A DNA stretch of 6,666 bases from Pseudomonadota bacterium (GTDB taxonomy: Bacteria; Myxococcota_A; Polyangia; Haliangiales; Haliangiaceae): positions 1 through 6,666 of the forward strand of contig JAEYYY010000194.1 of the NCBI GenBank assembly GCA_023430775.1. Reading direction: 5' to 3'. The position numbers and the translations under genes were made by a program. Positions 6,162-6,666 of the stretch are shown here, one piece after another (the first letter of the stretch is position 1; every line of letters begins with the position of its first letter). The notes beneath the pieces were generated by a model. That model saw only the letters and a list, made by a program, of their open reading frames with translations. It was not told the origin of the DNA and searched no databases.

Positions 6162-6666
6162 ATGATGAAGAAGACTGTACTAGTTGCGCTCAGCCTCGTG
6201 CTCGCGGGCACCGCCTCCGCGCAGCCGCTTCCCGACCCGGAGAACCCGAACCCGACCCCCACGCCGACGCCGGATCCGGTTCCGACGCCGGATCCAGTCC
6301 CGACGCCAACCCCGACGCCGCCCCCGGCGCCGGCACCGAGGCCGTACGTCGCCGCCCCGGCCCCCGAGGTCAAGGAGTACCGGCCCACCGAGCTCGCGAT
6401 CGGCATCGGCATCGGCTACGTGTTCCCGACCTCGCTCGAGGCGCCGAACATCAGCAGCGTTCGCTTCCGCCTGCCGTCGGGCCTGACGTTCGAGCCGCGC
6501 GCGGTGTTCCGCCGCGTCACCGATACGGTCGACACCGGCACGCCGGTCGACGCGACGGTGACCACGCTCGGCATCGGCACGCTGCTGCGCTATCCGCTGG
6601 TGCGCCACGGCCGCGTCGACTTCGAATTCCTCGGCGCGTTCGACATCCAGAACGTCAAGCAGGACC
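6162..6666 (+). CDS. Secreted protein with Pro-rich linker and probable outer-membrane beta-barrel, 3' end missing
   Basis: 168 complete codons are visible before the right edge. The N-terminus MMKKTVLVALSLVLAGTASA is a typical Sec signal peptide with an ASA|Q cleavage site after residue 20. Residues about 22-60 are a Pro-rich segment of repeated P-T-P-D-P-V units. From about residue 76 the sequence turns into alternating small/hydrophobic strands (ELAIGIGIGYVFPTS, then VTTLGIGTLLRYPLV, then GRVDFEFLGAFDIQNV), the pattern of an outer-membrane beta-barrel of the small OmpA-like or porin-like kind. The ATG at 6165 is an equally plausible start. The gene lies 21 bp after the cysteine-rich lipoprotein gene and is probably co-transcribed. 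The Pro-rich segment recalls the TonB periplasmic linker, but there is no N-terminal membrane anchor and a barrel follows, so it is not TonB. The exact family cannot be set without the C-terminus. Confidence 0.85.
   Translation, partial: MMKKTVLVALSLVLAGTASAQPLPDPENPNPTPTPTPDPVPTPDPVPTPTPTPPPAPAPRPYVAAPAPEVKEYRPTELAIGIGIGYVFPTSLEAPNISSVRFRLPSGLTFEPRAVFRRVTDTVDTGTPVDATVTTLGIGTLLRYPLVRHGRVDFEFLGAFDIQNVKQD
6264..6299 (+). repeat. Tandem 18-bp coding repeat in the Pro-rich linker
   Basis: Two adjacent 18-bp copies, starting at 6264 and 6282, each encode Pro-Thr-Pro-Asp-Pro-Val and differ at only two bases. Degenerate CCGACGCC units follow downstream. All unit lengths are multiples of three, so copy-number change would lengthen or shorten the linker without breaking the frame. 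Confidence 0.7.

Noticed and set aside
6162..6400. Last gene as a TonB energy-transducer protein, because of its Pro-rich region
   Set aside because: The leader ends in a cleavable ASA|Q site rather than a retained anchor, and the Pro-rich region is followed by barrel-type strands instead of a TonB C-terminal domain.

Overview
The window is GC-rich DNA with strong G/C bias at codon third positions. Gene content suggests a myxobacterium-like member of the Myxococcota, perhaps Haliangium/Kofleriaceae-like: TonB-dependent receptors with an N-terminal carboxypeptidase-regulatory-like domain, poorly conserved lipoproteins, a proline-rich outer-membrane protein and an FHA-domain protein. The assignment is an inference from protein style; no rRNA or taxonomic marker is present.

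Layout. On the minus strand, 1-309 holds the 5' end of a gene for a zinc-ribbon plus FHA-domain protein that runs off the left edge. A 220-bp divergent intergenic region (310-529) follows, with -10-like elements lying almost on the start codons of both flanking genes and a 13-bp palindrome. From 530 to the right edge five genes run head-to-tail on the plus strand: a TonB-dependent receptor (530-2788); a 229-residue lipoprotein overlapping its stop by 4 bp (2785-3474); a second, paralogous TonB-dependent receptor (about 3551/3574/3598 to 5742, start uncertain); a 113-residue cysteine-rich lipoprotein (5799-6140); and a secreted protein with a Pro-rich linker and a probable outer-membrane beta-barrel (6162 to the edge).

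How they may work together. All five plus-strand products carry export signals, and all look destined for the envelope. The two receptors are clearly tandem paralogues (57 of 90 plug residues identical in a by-eye ungapped alignment), and each is followed by a different lipoprotein. That gives a repeated receptor-lipoprotein layout, formally similar to SusC/SusD pairs although neither lipoprotein resembles SusD. A substrate cannot be read from the sequence. The most notable points are the broken or non-canonical start of the second receptor, the 10-cysteine lipoprotein, and the way the last codons of receptor 1 double as ribosome-binding site and start codon of the next gene. No mobile element, CRISPR array, tRNA or rRNA was seen.
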